Both the position numbers and the translations under genes were made by a program. Under the pieces are notes generated by a model that had not been told where the DNA came from, searched no databases, and saw only the letters and a list, made by a program, of their open reading frames with translations. Positions 26,166 through 34,578 of a DNA stretch of 64,000 nucleotides are shown in pieces (the first letter of the stretch is position 1; every line of letters starts with the position of its first letter). Source of the stretch: RGIG2041 sp045537695 (GTDB lineage: Bacteria; Bacillota; Clostridia; UBA1381; UMGS1253); contig JAZSQB010000016.1 of the NCBI GenBank assembly GCA_045537695.1, positions 1 to 64,000 of the forward strand, in the 5' to 3' direction.

Positions 26166-26951
26166 TCAATCCAGCATTGCATGCGCAGCACGCACAACCG
26201 CCGCCGCATCCACCGCTGTATCCGCGGCGTCAATTTTCAAATGCAGTAAATATTCAATATTGCCCTCCGGTCCCTTGACCGGCGAGTAATCCAGACCGCA
26301 AATACCCATACCGTTATCCCGTGCAAAAGAAAGCACGCGTAAAATCACACTTTCGTGCACCGCCGGGTCTGTCACAATACCTTTGTTTTCCACCTGATAC
26401 TTCTCCGCTTCAAACTGCGGCTTAATCAGTGCAACAATATCCGCATCAGCCGAAAGCAACTGCCGTAATACCGGCAATACTAACCCGAGCGAAATAAACG
26501 AAACATCAATGGAGGCAAAGCTCGGGCTACAGCCAAGCATCTCCGGCGTAACAAAACGAATATTCGTACGTTCCATATTTACAACACGTTTGTCACTGCG
26601 TAGCTTCCAAGCCAGTTGTCCGTAGCCGACGTCCACGGAAAACACACGCACCGCGCCGTTTTGCAGCATACAATCCGTAAAACCGCCCGTGGACGCGCCG
26701 ATATCCATTGAAATTTTATCCTTTAAGTCCACCCGAAAAACCTGCATCGCTTTTTCAAGCTTCAGTCCACCGCGACTGACGAATTTCAACCCCTTTTCGC
26801 GCACTTCAATCACGTCTTTTTCCCCCAGCATATGACCGGCAGTATCCAGACGCACCTCTTTATTATACACCAAACCGGCAAGCACCAAAGCCTGCGCCGT
26901 TTTCACATCCGCCGCGAAGCCGTGCTCAACCAGATACATATCCAAACGCAT
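26166..26951 (-). CDS. tlyA: TlyA family rRNA 2'-O-methyltransferase (S4 + FtsJ domains)
   Basis: Probable ribosomal RNA 2'-O-ribose methyltransferase (261 aa). An N-terminal S4 RNA-binding domain (MRLDMYLVEHGFAADVKTAQ) precedes an FtsJ-like Rossmann methyltransferase (SMDIGASTGGFTDCMLQNGA, VDVGYGQLAW, LIKPQFEAEK). In mycobacteria TlyA modifies 16S and 23S rRNA and affects capreomycin sensitivity. The start is uncertain between ATG 26951 and a TTG at 26963 that has the better-spaced AAGGGAAG site. It follows dxs almost directly, as in the OLE-linked operons of other Firmicutes. Confidence 0.9.
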   Translation of the reverse strand: MRLDMYLVEHGFAADVKTAQALVLAGLVYNKEVRLDTAGHMLGEKDVIEVREKGLKFVSRGGLKLEKAMQVFRVDLKDKISMDIGASTGGFTDCMLQNGAVRVFSVDVGYGQLAWKLRSDKRVVNMERTNIRFVTPEMLGCSPSFASIDVSFISLGLVLPVLRQLLSADADIVALIKPQFEAEKYQVENKGIVTDPAVHESVILRVLSFARDNGMGICGLDYSPVKGPEGNIEYLLHLKIDAADTAVDAAAVVRAAHAMLD

Positions 26952-26964
26952 TTTTTTTGCCAAA

Positions 26965-28818
26965 TCAGTTCTTCCCTTCACAAATCCATGCACAGATGCC
27001 GTCCGCATCCAGACCATAACGCTTATAGATAGATGCTACATCCGCCTGCGGTACAAACGCATCATATCCGCGACTGACAAAAGTAGCCTGCACACCATTT
27101 TTGAGCAGCTGCGCGCCAATCGCCTCTCCAATACCGCCGGAGACAATACCGTCTTCTACCACCAGGACTCTGCCGGTCTTACGGGCACTTTCTAAGATGG
27201 ATTCTATTTCTAACGGCCATACCTGACGCAGTACCAATACATCGGCTGACTTACCGGCAACCGCTGCCGTTTCTGCCGCCCGCATCGCTTCGCGCGCAAG
27301 AACCCCCACTGCAATCACCGTTGCATCTGTGCCCTGAAGCACCCAATCCGTCTTGCCCGGGCAAAAATCGTGCAGCATTTTTGCCTGCATATCCCCGCGC
27401 GGATAGCGCAAGGCAATCGGTCCGTTCATGTCCCGCACCGCATAACGCAGCATCGCATCCATATCTTCAAAGTTCGCCGGTGCAAGCACCTGTATGCTCG
27501 GTATCTGCCTTAAAAATGCCAAATCAAATATACCCTGATGTGTTTCGCCGTCCGCGCCGACAACGCCGGCACGGTCTACAGCAAGGACTACATGCAAATT
27601 TTGCAGTGCTACATCATGAATAATCTGATCATACGCGCGCTGCAAAAACGTGGAGTAAACGGAAACGACCGGAATATCCCCTGAAATCGCCATGCCCGCC
27701 GCGGATGTAACCGCATGCGCTTCAGCAATACCGACATCGCAAAAACGCTTCGGATACTTTTGTGCAAACTCTCCCATGCCGCTACCGAGCGTCATCGCCG
27801 GGCTGATAGCTACCAAGCGCGGCTCTTCCTCTGCAAGCTGCAGCAGGCTTTCACCAAACGTCGCCGAATAATCCCTCTTCACAGGCTGCATACAAGCCTC
27901 ACAATTATCCATATCAAATTTCGATACGCCATGGAAATGCTGCGGCGCATTTTCAGCCGGCGTGTATCCTTTTCCTTTTACTGTACACACGTGCACCAAC
28001 ACCGGACCCTGCGTTTGTTTCGCACGCTTAAGCATCATTTCGAGCTTTGGTAAATTATGCCCGTCCACCGGTCCTAAATACGTAAACCCAAGCTCGTCAA
28101 ATATATTTGCCGGCAAAACAACCTTCTTTACCGCATTTTTTACTGCACGCAAACCGGCCGCAATTCCCTTGCCGACTGCATTTTTAGAAAGGAAGCGTTC
28201 CGTTCTGCTCTTTGCATTCAAATAAGATGGCTGTGTGCGGATTTTGGATAAGTATGCCGACATACCGCCGACATTACCTGAGATAGACATCTGATTATCA
28301 TTTAAAACCACAATCAGATTACCCTTTTCTCTTCCTGCATCACATAAGGCTTCATAGGCAAGACCGCCCGTCAACGCTCCATCGCCAATCAGCGCCAGCA
28401 CGTGATGCTTTTCCTGCGCCAGATCACGCGCACGCGCCATACCGAGCGCCGCCGAAACCGAAGTCGAGCTATGACCGGTATTAAAGCTGTCGTATTCGCT
28501 TTCCTCTGTCTTTGGAAACCCCGCAAGACCACCTTCTTTTCTGAGCGTAGGAAACTGTTCTCTGCGTCCGGTCAATATTTTATGAATATAGCTTTGATGT
28601 CCCACATCAAAAACCAGCTTGTCCTCGGATAAATCAAATACACGATGCAATGCCAACGTCAATTCCACTACGCCGAGGTTGGACGCCAGATGTCCGCCCG
28701 TTTTGGAAACGGACTCGATTAAAAAGGCCCTGATTTCCGCGGCCAGCTGCTTAAGCTGCCCGGAATTGAGAGCCTTCACATCCGCGGGACCATTTATCGT
28801 GTCTAAAATTTCGTACAT
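26965..28818 (-). CDS. dxs: 1-deoxy-D-xylulose-5-phosphate synthase
   Basis: First enzyme of the MEP isoprenoid pathway: condenses pyruvate and glyceraldehyde 3-phosphate with thiamine diphosphate. Length is 617 aa, normal. Seen: GHQSYIHKILTGR, the TPP/Mg motif GDGALTGGLAYEAL...NDNQMSIS, and the transketolase C-terminal module (VVEDGIVSGGIGEA). It lies between the OapA-like gene and tlyA, the same neighbourhood in which OLE RNA is found in other Firmicutes. Confidence 0.96.
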   Translation of the reverse strand: MYEILDTINGPADVKALNSGQLKQLAAEIRAFLIESVSKTGGHLASNLGVVELTLALHRVFDLSEDKLVFDVGHQSYIHKILTGRREQFPTLRKEGGLAGFPKTEESEYDSFNTGHSSTSVSAALGMARARDLAQEKHHVLALIGDGALTGGLAYEALCDAGREKGNLIVVLNDNQMSISGNVGGMSAYLSKIRTQPSYLNAKSRTERFLSKNAVGKGIAAGLRAVKNAVKKVVLPANIFDELGFTYLGPVDGHNLPKLEMMLKRAKQTQGPVLVHVCTVKGKGYTPAENAPQHFHGVSKFDMDNCEACMQPVKRDYSATFGESLLQLAEEEPRLVAISPAMTLGSGMGEFAQKYPKRFCDVGIAEAHAVTSAAGMAISGDIPVVSVYSTFLQRAYDQIIHDVALQNLHVVLAVDRAGVVGADGETHQGIFDLAFLRQIPSIQVLAPANFEDMDAMLRYAVRDMNGPIALRYPRGDMQAKMLHDFCPGKTDWVLQGTDATVIAVGVLAREAMRAAETAAVAGKSADVLVLRQVWPLEIESILESARKTGRVLVVEDGIVSGGIGEAIGAQLLKNGVQATFVSRGYDAFVPQADVASIYKRYGLDADGICAWICEGKN

Positions 28819-28834
28819 AGACTACACTCGTTTC

Positions 28835-29413
28835 TTATCTGCGCCCAAAAGGCGCCGTAACGTAATAAACAATCTTTCCTAAAATAAATACAATCGTATT
28901 GTTGTTGAGCATCGCAATGCCTTTGCCGGCAGCTTTGCCGCCAATCATCAACGCCGCAACCACACCTGCCAAAAGCAGATTTAACAAATCACTGTTCATA
29001 TGCAGAAGCACCGATAGACTCACAACAATCGCGCCCGTCATCGCACCGGAAACAATACCGGCAATATCACCGATCACGTCATTGCACAGGCTGGAAAGCT
29101 GCTGCGCATTACGAATAATCCAAATGCTTTCCTTGGCGCCCTTGATTCTTCTTGTAGCCATCGCGTGAAACGGCGCCTCACTCGCCGTGGAAATTGCCAT
29201 GCCAAGCATATCAAATAAAATGCTCAAAAGCACAATCAAAATCAACACAGCAAACGCCAACACCGTGCCCATTTCCTCTGCACTTGCTGTTAAAACCGAA
29301 AACAGCACACTTAAAACAAATGCAAGTACCGTCACCAAAACGGTCCACTTATGGTTAATTTTCAAATTCTCCGCCGAGCTTTTTACTTTCAGTCTTCGCC
29401 TTTCCCTGTCCAA
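28835..29413 (-). CDS. oapA: OapA-like membrane protein (OLE-associated, CNNM/CorB transmembrane-like)
   Basis: A 192-aa protein with about four transmembrane segments and basic ends (RERRRLKVK; PFGRR). The core SILFDMLGMAISTASEAPFHAM resembles the transmembrane (DUF21) part of CNNM/CorB Mg2+ transporters, but no CBS domains follow. Position decides the call: it is encoded immediately downstream of a ~620-nt structured RNA and upstream of dxs and tlyA, exactly as OapA, the membrane receptor of OLE RNA, in Bacillus halodurans. Translation starts at TTG 29413 behind GGAGTGAT. A role in Mg2+ or membrane-stress response is known for the family, not shown here. Confidence 0.78.
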   Translation of the reverse strand: MDRERRRLKVKSSAENLKINHKWTVLVTVLAFVLSVLFSVLTASAEEMGTVLAFAVLILIVLLSILFDMLGMAISTASEAPFHAMATRRIKGAKESIWIIRNAQQLSSLCNDVIGDIAGIVSGAMTGAIVVSLSVLLHMNSDLLNLLLAGVVAALMIGGKAAGKGIAMLNNNTIVFILGKIVYYVTAPFGRR

Positions 29414-29455
29414 GAAATAATCACTCCATTAATTCTTAAAGTTCTATAAAATGCG

Positions 29456-30101
29456 GCCAGAAAAACGGTGGTAATCTGCAATGTTAATTTTACGGCTTAA
29501 GGTCAGGTAGGCTTTCCCATGCCACTGCTCTTCCGTCGCCGGAAAAGCGGTTTCCCATTAAAGCAGCATACACATACGTTACCGCATATGCGACCTGACT
29601 ACCACTGAGTCCGTACCTCAATCCATTGCAAATCAGCGAAGCAACAGTCTAGGGGATTTCCCCGACAGTCACACCTGAACCTTAGCCTCTTTTGCAAGTT
29701 GCGTTTCAAACAGCGATAACCGCTTTGCATCGGCCAACACAAATCGGTCTGTCCGTTATCCCTGCGCAACCCGCTCAAGGCAGGCTACACTGCACCCAGC
29801 GCAAAAAGCACCGAAATACAGGTTTCATCCTAAGTCGTAGAAGCTTACAGAAGGCTTAAGCCTTTTGCAGCGGCAACCACGAGTTTAGGTCTCCACGGTA
29901 AAGGGGATCGACGCCCGCATGCCATTGCGGATCGCCCCAAAACCTTAACTTCCAGCACCCACCCAGAACTGGGCGTTCCACGCAAGCACCAGAAACTTCA
30001 TCGATATGCCCTTCAGCGGATTTTTAGGCCCGCCCTGGGAACAGGTAGATCTGACTAGAATACTGCACCACCGCTTTTTTGGCAGCACTTCACACTAATG
30101 C
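29456..30101 (-). ncRNA. ole: OLE RNA (large structured non-coding RNA)
   Basis: A ~650-bp gap with no coding frame but dense complementarity. The two ends pair: AAAAACGGTGGT at 29461-29472 is complementary to ACCACCGcTTTTTT at 30067-30080, enclosing ~620 nt, close to the ~610 nt known for OLE RNA. An internal arm GGGGCGATCCGC...GTCGATCCCC is at about 29902-29938. A dedicated promoter lies at 30108-30136. The order RNA - oapA-like - dxs - tlyA is the diagnostic OLE neighbourhood. RNase P RNA and tmRNA were considered; their conserved signatures are absent. I have not been able to align it to the OLE covariance model. Confidence 0.8.
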
Positions 30102-30107
30102 AAGTAT

Positions 30108-30136
30108 ATATTATCACGTTTTTTGCATTTTGTAAA
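30108..30136 (-). promoter_or_regulatory. Promoter of the OLE RNA/oapA/dxs unit
   Basis: On the minus strand TTTACA (30131-30136), 17-bp spacer, TAATAT (30108-30113); start predicted near 30101, about 20 nt before the OLE closing stem. Confidence 0.75.
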
Positions 30137-30158
30137 GCAAAATCTATATCTGACAGCA

Positions 30159-30195
30159 ATAAAGCGGGCGAGACTTTCAAAGTCCGCCCGCTTAT
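30159..30195 (-). terminator. Terminator after the ACT-domain gene
   Basis: Inverted repeat ATAAAGCGGGCG / CGCCCGCTTAT with inner GACTTT/AAAGTC pairing, 9 bp after the ACT gene's stop; it separates the aromatic-acid cluster from the OLE promoter. Confidence 0.85.
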
Positions 30196-30204
30196 TCTAT
30201 CCAT

Positions 30205-30636
30205 TTATGCGCCGAAAATTTCTTTATTATCTGCCGTAGCAAAGCCCTTTGCTTCCAGCACTTCAACTGCCTTATCCTGTGCTTCTGTTTTTAAAATCAC
30301 ATAAGCGCCTGCGCTGCCGCGACCGATGAACGCATACAGATAATCCAGCGCAATGTCATTTTCGCGCAGTGCCGTCAGTGCGGTTGCCAGTCCGCCCGGC
30401 TTATGCTCAATACCAATGGCAATAACTTCAGTTACTTTTACAATCATACCGTTTTCGCGCAAAATCTGCTTTGCACCGTCTGCATCTTCTACAATCAAAC
30501 GCAACACGCCGAAATCGGATGTGTCGGCAATGGAAAGTGCACTGATACCGATATGATGCTCCGCTAAAATATTCAGTACATCCGCCATTTTGCCGGATTT
30601 GTTTTCCACAAAAACAGATACTTGTTTGATAAACAT
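30205..30636 (-). CDS. Tandem ACT-domain protein
   Basis: A 143-aa protein made of two ACT domains (residues ~1-70, FIKQVSVFVENKSGKMADVL; and ~70-140, EVIAIGIEHKPGGLATALTAL). ACT domains bind amino acids and regulate enzymes. This short double-ACT family is commonly encoded beside paaK/ior genes in anaerobes, which supports a link to aromatic-acid metabolism here; a sensor or regulator role is inferred. It has its own ribosome-binding site (AGGAGGATGACC) and is separated from paaK by ~300 bp carrying a tandem repeat. Confidence 0.85.
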   Translation of the reverse strand: MFIKQVSVFVENKSGKMADVLNILAEHHIGISALSIADTSDFGVLRLIVEDADGAKQILRENGMIVKVTEVIAIGIEHKPGGLATALTALRENDIALDYLYAFIGRGSAGAYVILKTEAQDKAVEVLEAKGFATADNKEIFGA

Positions 30637-30725
30637 AGGTCATCCTCCTATTCTTTATTAAAACCGAATTGACCCGCTTCCTTTAAAAGCGCGTATTTTG
30701 ACACTATATAGCACTACCCCTCCCG

Positions 30726-30937
30726 CTCGTTTAAAAACGGGATTTCAGATGTACAACAAGACAAAAGCCCCGCTCTGTACTCTTGTATACACAAGCATTT
30801 TGACCAAGCATTGTGCCAAATTCTTCTCCAACTCGTTTAAAAGTGGGAATTTGGATGCAAGACGAGGAAAAAGCGCAGCGCTATACTCTTGTATGCGCGA
30901 GCATTTTGACGAAGTATTGCGCCAAATTTACCTTTTA
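30726..30937. repeat. Imperfect tandem repeat, two ~106-bp copies
   Basis: Copy 1 runs ~30726-30831, copy 2 ~30832-30937. Both begin CTCGTTTAAAA and share CTCTTGTAT..CG/AAGCATTTTGAC and TTG.GCCAAATT. Copies have diverged. The second copy reaches the paaK stop codon. No protein is recognised in it; it looks like a dispersed non-coding element present here twice. Confidence 0.65.
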
Positions 30938-32248
30938 AACCAGTTTGCGGTTGTCGATAACACGCTTAGCCTTGCCTTCGCTTCGAGCGATAGTCTTCGG
31001 ACCGACAAGGGTAACCTTGGCAGAGAGACCGAGAACATTCTGCAGACGCGCGTGGATGTCTTTTTCGATGCGCTCGATGGATTTAACATCATCGGCGAAC
31101 ATTTCTTCGGACATTTCGACGCGCACTTCAAGGGTGTCGGTGTTGTTGACACGGTCAACGACGATTAAGTAGTTCGGAGTGATACCGCCGCCGAACTTTA
31201 AGAGCACTTCTTCGATTTGGGACGGGAACACGTTTACACCGCGGATAATCATCATATCGTCACTGCGACCGCTCGGTTTGTTCATGCGCACGTGCGTTCT
31301 GCCGCAGGCACATTTTTCATAGTTTAAAGAACAAATGTCGCGGGTGCGATAACGGATGAGGGGGAATCCTTCTTTGGTAATGGTGGTGAACACAAGCTCA
31401 CCGGATGCACCTTCCGGGAGAACCTCGCCGGTATCCGGATCGATGATTTCGGGGATAAACATATCTTCACAAACGTGCATGCCTTGCTGCTCACTGCACT
31501 CATAGGATACGCCCGGTCCCATAATCTCGGAAAGACCGTATACATCATATGCTTTGATGTTCAATTTCTTCTCTATTTCTTTACGCATGGTTTCTGTCCA
31601 CGGCTCTGCACCGAAGATACCTGCTTTAAGCTGAAGCTTATCCTTTACGCCCATTTCTGCAATGGATTCACCGAGATACATTGCGTAAGAAGGTGTACAG
31701 CAAAGCACGGTCGTGCCAAAATCAACCATTGTCTGAATCTGACGTGCCGTGTTGCCGGAGGATGTCGGCACTACGGTTGCACCAACACGTTCGGCACCGC
31801 CATGTGCACCAAGACCACCCGTAAACAAACCGTAGCCGTAAGAAACCTGCACAACCGAAGTATCGTCACCACCGGTTGCAACAATCTGGCGTGCCATACA
31901 ATCCGACCACATCTCCAGGTCGTTTCTGGTATAACCAACAACAATCTGCTTACCGGTCGTACCCGAAGAAGCATGCACGCGTACAATGTCTTTAAGCGGA
32001 ACCGCAAACAAACCGTACGGATAGTAGTCTCTTAAATCCTGCTTGTAGGAAAACGGCAGCTTATACAAATCTTCAACACCATGGATGTCTTCCGGCTTTA
32101 AGCCCTTTTCATCCATTCTCTTGCGGAACAGCTCCACGTTTTCATACATACGCTTAACCTGCCATACAAGGCGTTCACTCTGCAGCTTTTTGAGTGCTTC
32201 TCTGTCCATGCACTCAATTTCTTTCTGATAATAAGCCATTTTTTCCAC
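30935..32248 (-). CDS. paaK: Phenylacetate-CoA ligase
   Basis: AMP-forming ligase activating phenylacetate or related aryl acetates to CoA thioesters (437 aa, normal). The P-loop SSGTTGKQIVVGYT, DVYGLSEIMGPGVSYEC and RTRDICSLNYEKCACGR with the PaaK C-terminal domain are clear. Anaerobes often pair it with indolepyruvate oxidoreductase, as here: iorB ends 13 bp upstream. With IOR it can interconvert arylacetate, arylacetyl-CoA and arylpyruvate; the direction is not set by sequence. It follows AGGAAG before ATG 32248. Confidence 0.93.
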   Translation of the reverse strand: MEKMAYYQKEIECMDREALKKLQSERLVWQVKRMYENVELFRKRMDEKGLKPEDIHGVEDLYKLPFSYKQDLRDYYPYGLFAVPLKDIVRVHASSGTTGKQIVVGYTRNDLEMWSDCMARQIVATGGDDTSVVQVSYGYGLFTGGLGAHGGAERVGATVVPTSSGNTARQIQTMVDFGTTVLCCTPSYAMYLGESIAEMGVKDKLQLKAGIFGAEPWTETMRKEIEKKLNIKAYDVYGLSEIMGPGVSYECSEQQGMHVCEDMFIPEIIDPDTGEVLPEGASGELVFTTITKEGFPLIRYRTRDICSLNYEKCACGRTHVRMNKPSGRSDDMMIIRGVNVFPSQIEEVLLKFGGGITPNYLIVVDRVNNTDTLEVRVEMSEEMFADDVKSIERIEKDIHARLQNVLGLSAKVTLVGPKTIARSEGKAKRVIDNRKLV

Positions 32249-32261
32249 TTCCTATATAAAA

Positions 32262-32828
32262 TTATAAATCATAACCGAGTTTAAATGCCTTTAAGTTGAC
32301 TTCCAGGAATTTTTCAGGAACGGTTTCACGGAGCACCTTTTCCCACACATCGTATGCAATGTCGGTATTCTTTGCCATAACGCCGATCAATACGACATTG
32401 ACCGCCTTGGTGTTGCCCGCTTCTTTAGCAAGAGCAAGCGCATCAACCGTTGTGATGTCTACCTTTGCAGAGAGCTTTTCTATAATATTTTCCGGATATT
32501 CCATCGCACCCGTGATGACCGGCATCGGGTCAATTCTCTGATTGTTTACAATCATCTTGCCGCCCTTTTTCAGGTATGGAAGTGCTCTGTATGCTTCCAA
32601 GGTTTCAAAGGCAAGAATAATATCTGCTTCGCCGCGATCAATAACTGGGGAATATACAGCGTCACCGAATTTAACATAGGTAACTACGCTGCCACCACGC
32701 TGACTCATACCGTGCACTTCGGAAATTTTAACGTCGTGTCCTTCGGAGATAACTGCGTTACCGATAATACGGCTTGCGAGCAGTGTACCCTGTCCGCCGA
32801 CACCGACAATCATAATATTCTTTGTCAT
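32262..32828 (-). CDS. iorB: Indolepyruvate ferredoxin oxidoreductase beta subunit
   Basis: Gamma-type subunit (188 aa) of the aryl-pyruvate oxidoreductase that converts indolepyruvate, phenylpyruvate or hydroxyphenylpyruvate plus CoA to arylacetyl-CoA, CO2 and reduced ferredoxin, reversibly. The family signature MIVGVGGQGTLLASRIIG opens the protein, and EVHGMSQRGGSVVTYVKFG follows. It begins 3 bp after the iorA stop, so both are made together and should form the IorAB heteromer. Confidence 0.94.
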   Translation of the reverse strand: MTKNIMIVGVGGQGTLLASRIIGNAVISEGHDVKISEVHGMSQRGGSVVTYVKFGDAVYSPVIDRGEADIILAFETLEAYRALPYLKKGGKMIVNNQRIDPMPVITGAMEYPENIIEKLSAKVDITTVDALALAKEAGNTKAVNVVLIGVMAKNTDIAYDVWEKVLRETVPEKFLEVNLKAFKLGYDL

Positions 32829-32831
32829 AAC

Positions 32832-34565
32832 TCAGTCCTCCTTTGTAATTGCACCGAACGGGCAGACATTTACGCAAAGTCCGCAACCGTTACACTGCGT
32901 TTCATCAATAACCACTTCATCACCGCGCACGGAAATTGCCGGACAACCAAGCTTCATGCAAAGCTTGCACTTTTTACAGTTGTCGCCAATCTTGCAATGT
33001 CCTGTGTATTTCACGGTTTTCAAGAGCGCACACGGACGCTGTGCGATAATTACGCTCGGTTCATCCGCCTCTGTTTCTTCTTTTACAATACGTTCAAAGT
33101 TCTTTAAATCAAACGGGTCTGCCACAACGACTCTCTCTACGCCGACTGCCTTGGCAAGCAGCATCAAATCTACCTGCTTGGTCGGCTCCTTGCGGATGGT
33201 AAAGCCCGTGGTCGGGTTGTCCTGATGACCTGTCATACCCGTGATGGAGTTATCTAAAATAATAACTGTGTTGTTTCCTTTATTATATACAATATCAATA
33301 AGCCCCGTGATACCGGAATGCATAAAGGTCGAATCACCGATAACGGCAACGAGCTTTTTGTTAAACTCTGCGCCGCGCGCCTTTGCCATACCGTGTGCAC
33401 CGCTGACGCTGGCACCCATGCAAACCGTTGTGTCCACACTTGCAAGCGGCGCAACCGCACCGAGTGTGTATCAGCCGATGTCACCGGAAACGGTAAGACC
33501 GAGCTTTTTGAGTACATAGAATGTACCTCTGTGCGGACAGCCGGCACACATAACCGGCGGACGCACCGGAATCGTTTCGCCGATTTCTTCAAAAGACGCA
33601 CCGTCTTCGCCCAGTACAACCTTCTTAATCATCGTCGGTGTATACTCGCCTAAAAGCGTAAAGCTTTCTTTGCCGACAACATCAATACCGAGCGCGCGGC
33701 AATGGTTTTCAATCACCGGATCGAGTTCTTCGATGACAACAACCTTTTCGTGCTTTGCCGCAAAGTCCTTAATCAATTTTTCCGGCAGCGGATATACCAT
33801 ACCAAGCTTTAAGTAGCTCACCTTATCTCCAAGCGCTTCTTTTGCATACATATGCGCAACGCCGGAGGTGATCACACCGATTTTGTTCGTGTTGATTTCC
33901 GTAGTATTAAACGGGCAGTTTTCCGCAAATGCCGCAAGTGCCGCCATTCTCTCCTCGACAACCACGTGGCGCTTAATCGCATTGCCCGGCATCATAACAT
34001 TCTTTGCCGGATTCTTTTCATAATCCTTAAGTGGCTGCTCTTCTCTGTCGCAAAGCTCTACCAGACCCTGCGAGTGCGATACGCGCGTCGACAAGCGGAT
34101 AATCACTGGCGTGTCGAACTTTTCACTCAATTCAAACGCAGCCTTTGTATATGCCTTACATTCCGGACTGTCCGACGGCTCCAGCATCATAATCTTCGAT
34201 GCTTTTGCATAATGTCTGGAATCCTGCTCATTCTGGGAAGAATGCATACCCGGGTCATCTGCCACGCAAAATACAAGACCTGCGTTTGCGCCGATGTAGC
34301 TTACCGTAAACATCGGGTCAGCCATTACATTCATGCCGACATGCTTCATGCAGGACATGCTTCTCGCACCTGCGATGGACGCACCAATTGCCACTTCCGC
34401 GGCAACCTTTTCGTTGGTGGACCACTCTACGTGCGGCTCTTCATATTTTGCCATACATTCCGTAATTTCGGTACTCGGTGTGCCCGGATAGGATGCAACC
34501 ACGCGAACGCCTGCTTCCCAGGCACCTCTTGCAACCGCATCATTACCAATCAATAACTTTTTCAA
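32832..34565 (-). CDS. iorA: Indolepyruvate ferredoxin oxidoreductase alpha subunit, with an in-frame TGA (candidate selenocysteine)
   Basis: Catalytic subunit with thiamine diphosphate and two [4Fe-4S] clusters (577 codons; family ~580-600 aa). Residues 1-364 hold the pyrimidine-binding part (VVASYPGTPSTEITEC) and PPVMCAGCPHRGTFY. Then TGA at 33471-33473 interrupts the frame in SGDIG-TGA-YTLGA, where homologues have GDIGCYTLG. No shift occurs: the same frame continues to the C-terminal ferredoxin domain (CKKCKLCMKLGC; CNGCGLCVNVCP). Starts at TTG 34565 behind AAGGAG. Possible meanings are Cys-to-Sec, a single nonsense mutation, or a base error. Other genes here, such as guaA, stop with TGA, so it is not generally reassigned. 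Confidence 0.88.
33435..33473 (-). promoter_or_regulatory. Candidate bacterial SECIS element after the iorA TGA
   Basis: Two nt after the TGA, the minus strand reads CACACT-CGGTGC-GGTT-GCGCCG-CTTGCA-AGTGTG. The outer 6 bp (CACACT/AGTGTG) and inner 6 bp (CGGTGC/GCGCCG, one G-U) pair fully, with a GGUU apical loop resembling the GGU loop recognised by SelB. The loop begins 14 nt after the TGA, a little closer than usual (about 16 or more). The fold may be chance in a GC-rich coding stretch. Confidence 0.45.
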
Positions 34566-34578
34566 GCTTGCTCACTCC

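Noticed and set aside
29456..30101. RNase P RNA or tmRNA as identity of the large RNA
   Set aside because: The conserved GAGGAAAGTCC and ACAGAAA parts of RNase P RNA and the tRNA-like ends and tag frame of tmRNA are absent; synteny and length fit OLE RNA better.
32832..33437. Separate downstream gene starting at GTG 33437
   Set aside because: It has no ribosome-binding site and begins in the middle of the conserved IorA catalytic domain, in the same frame as the upstream part; it is the 3' part of iorA.
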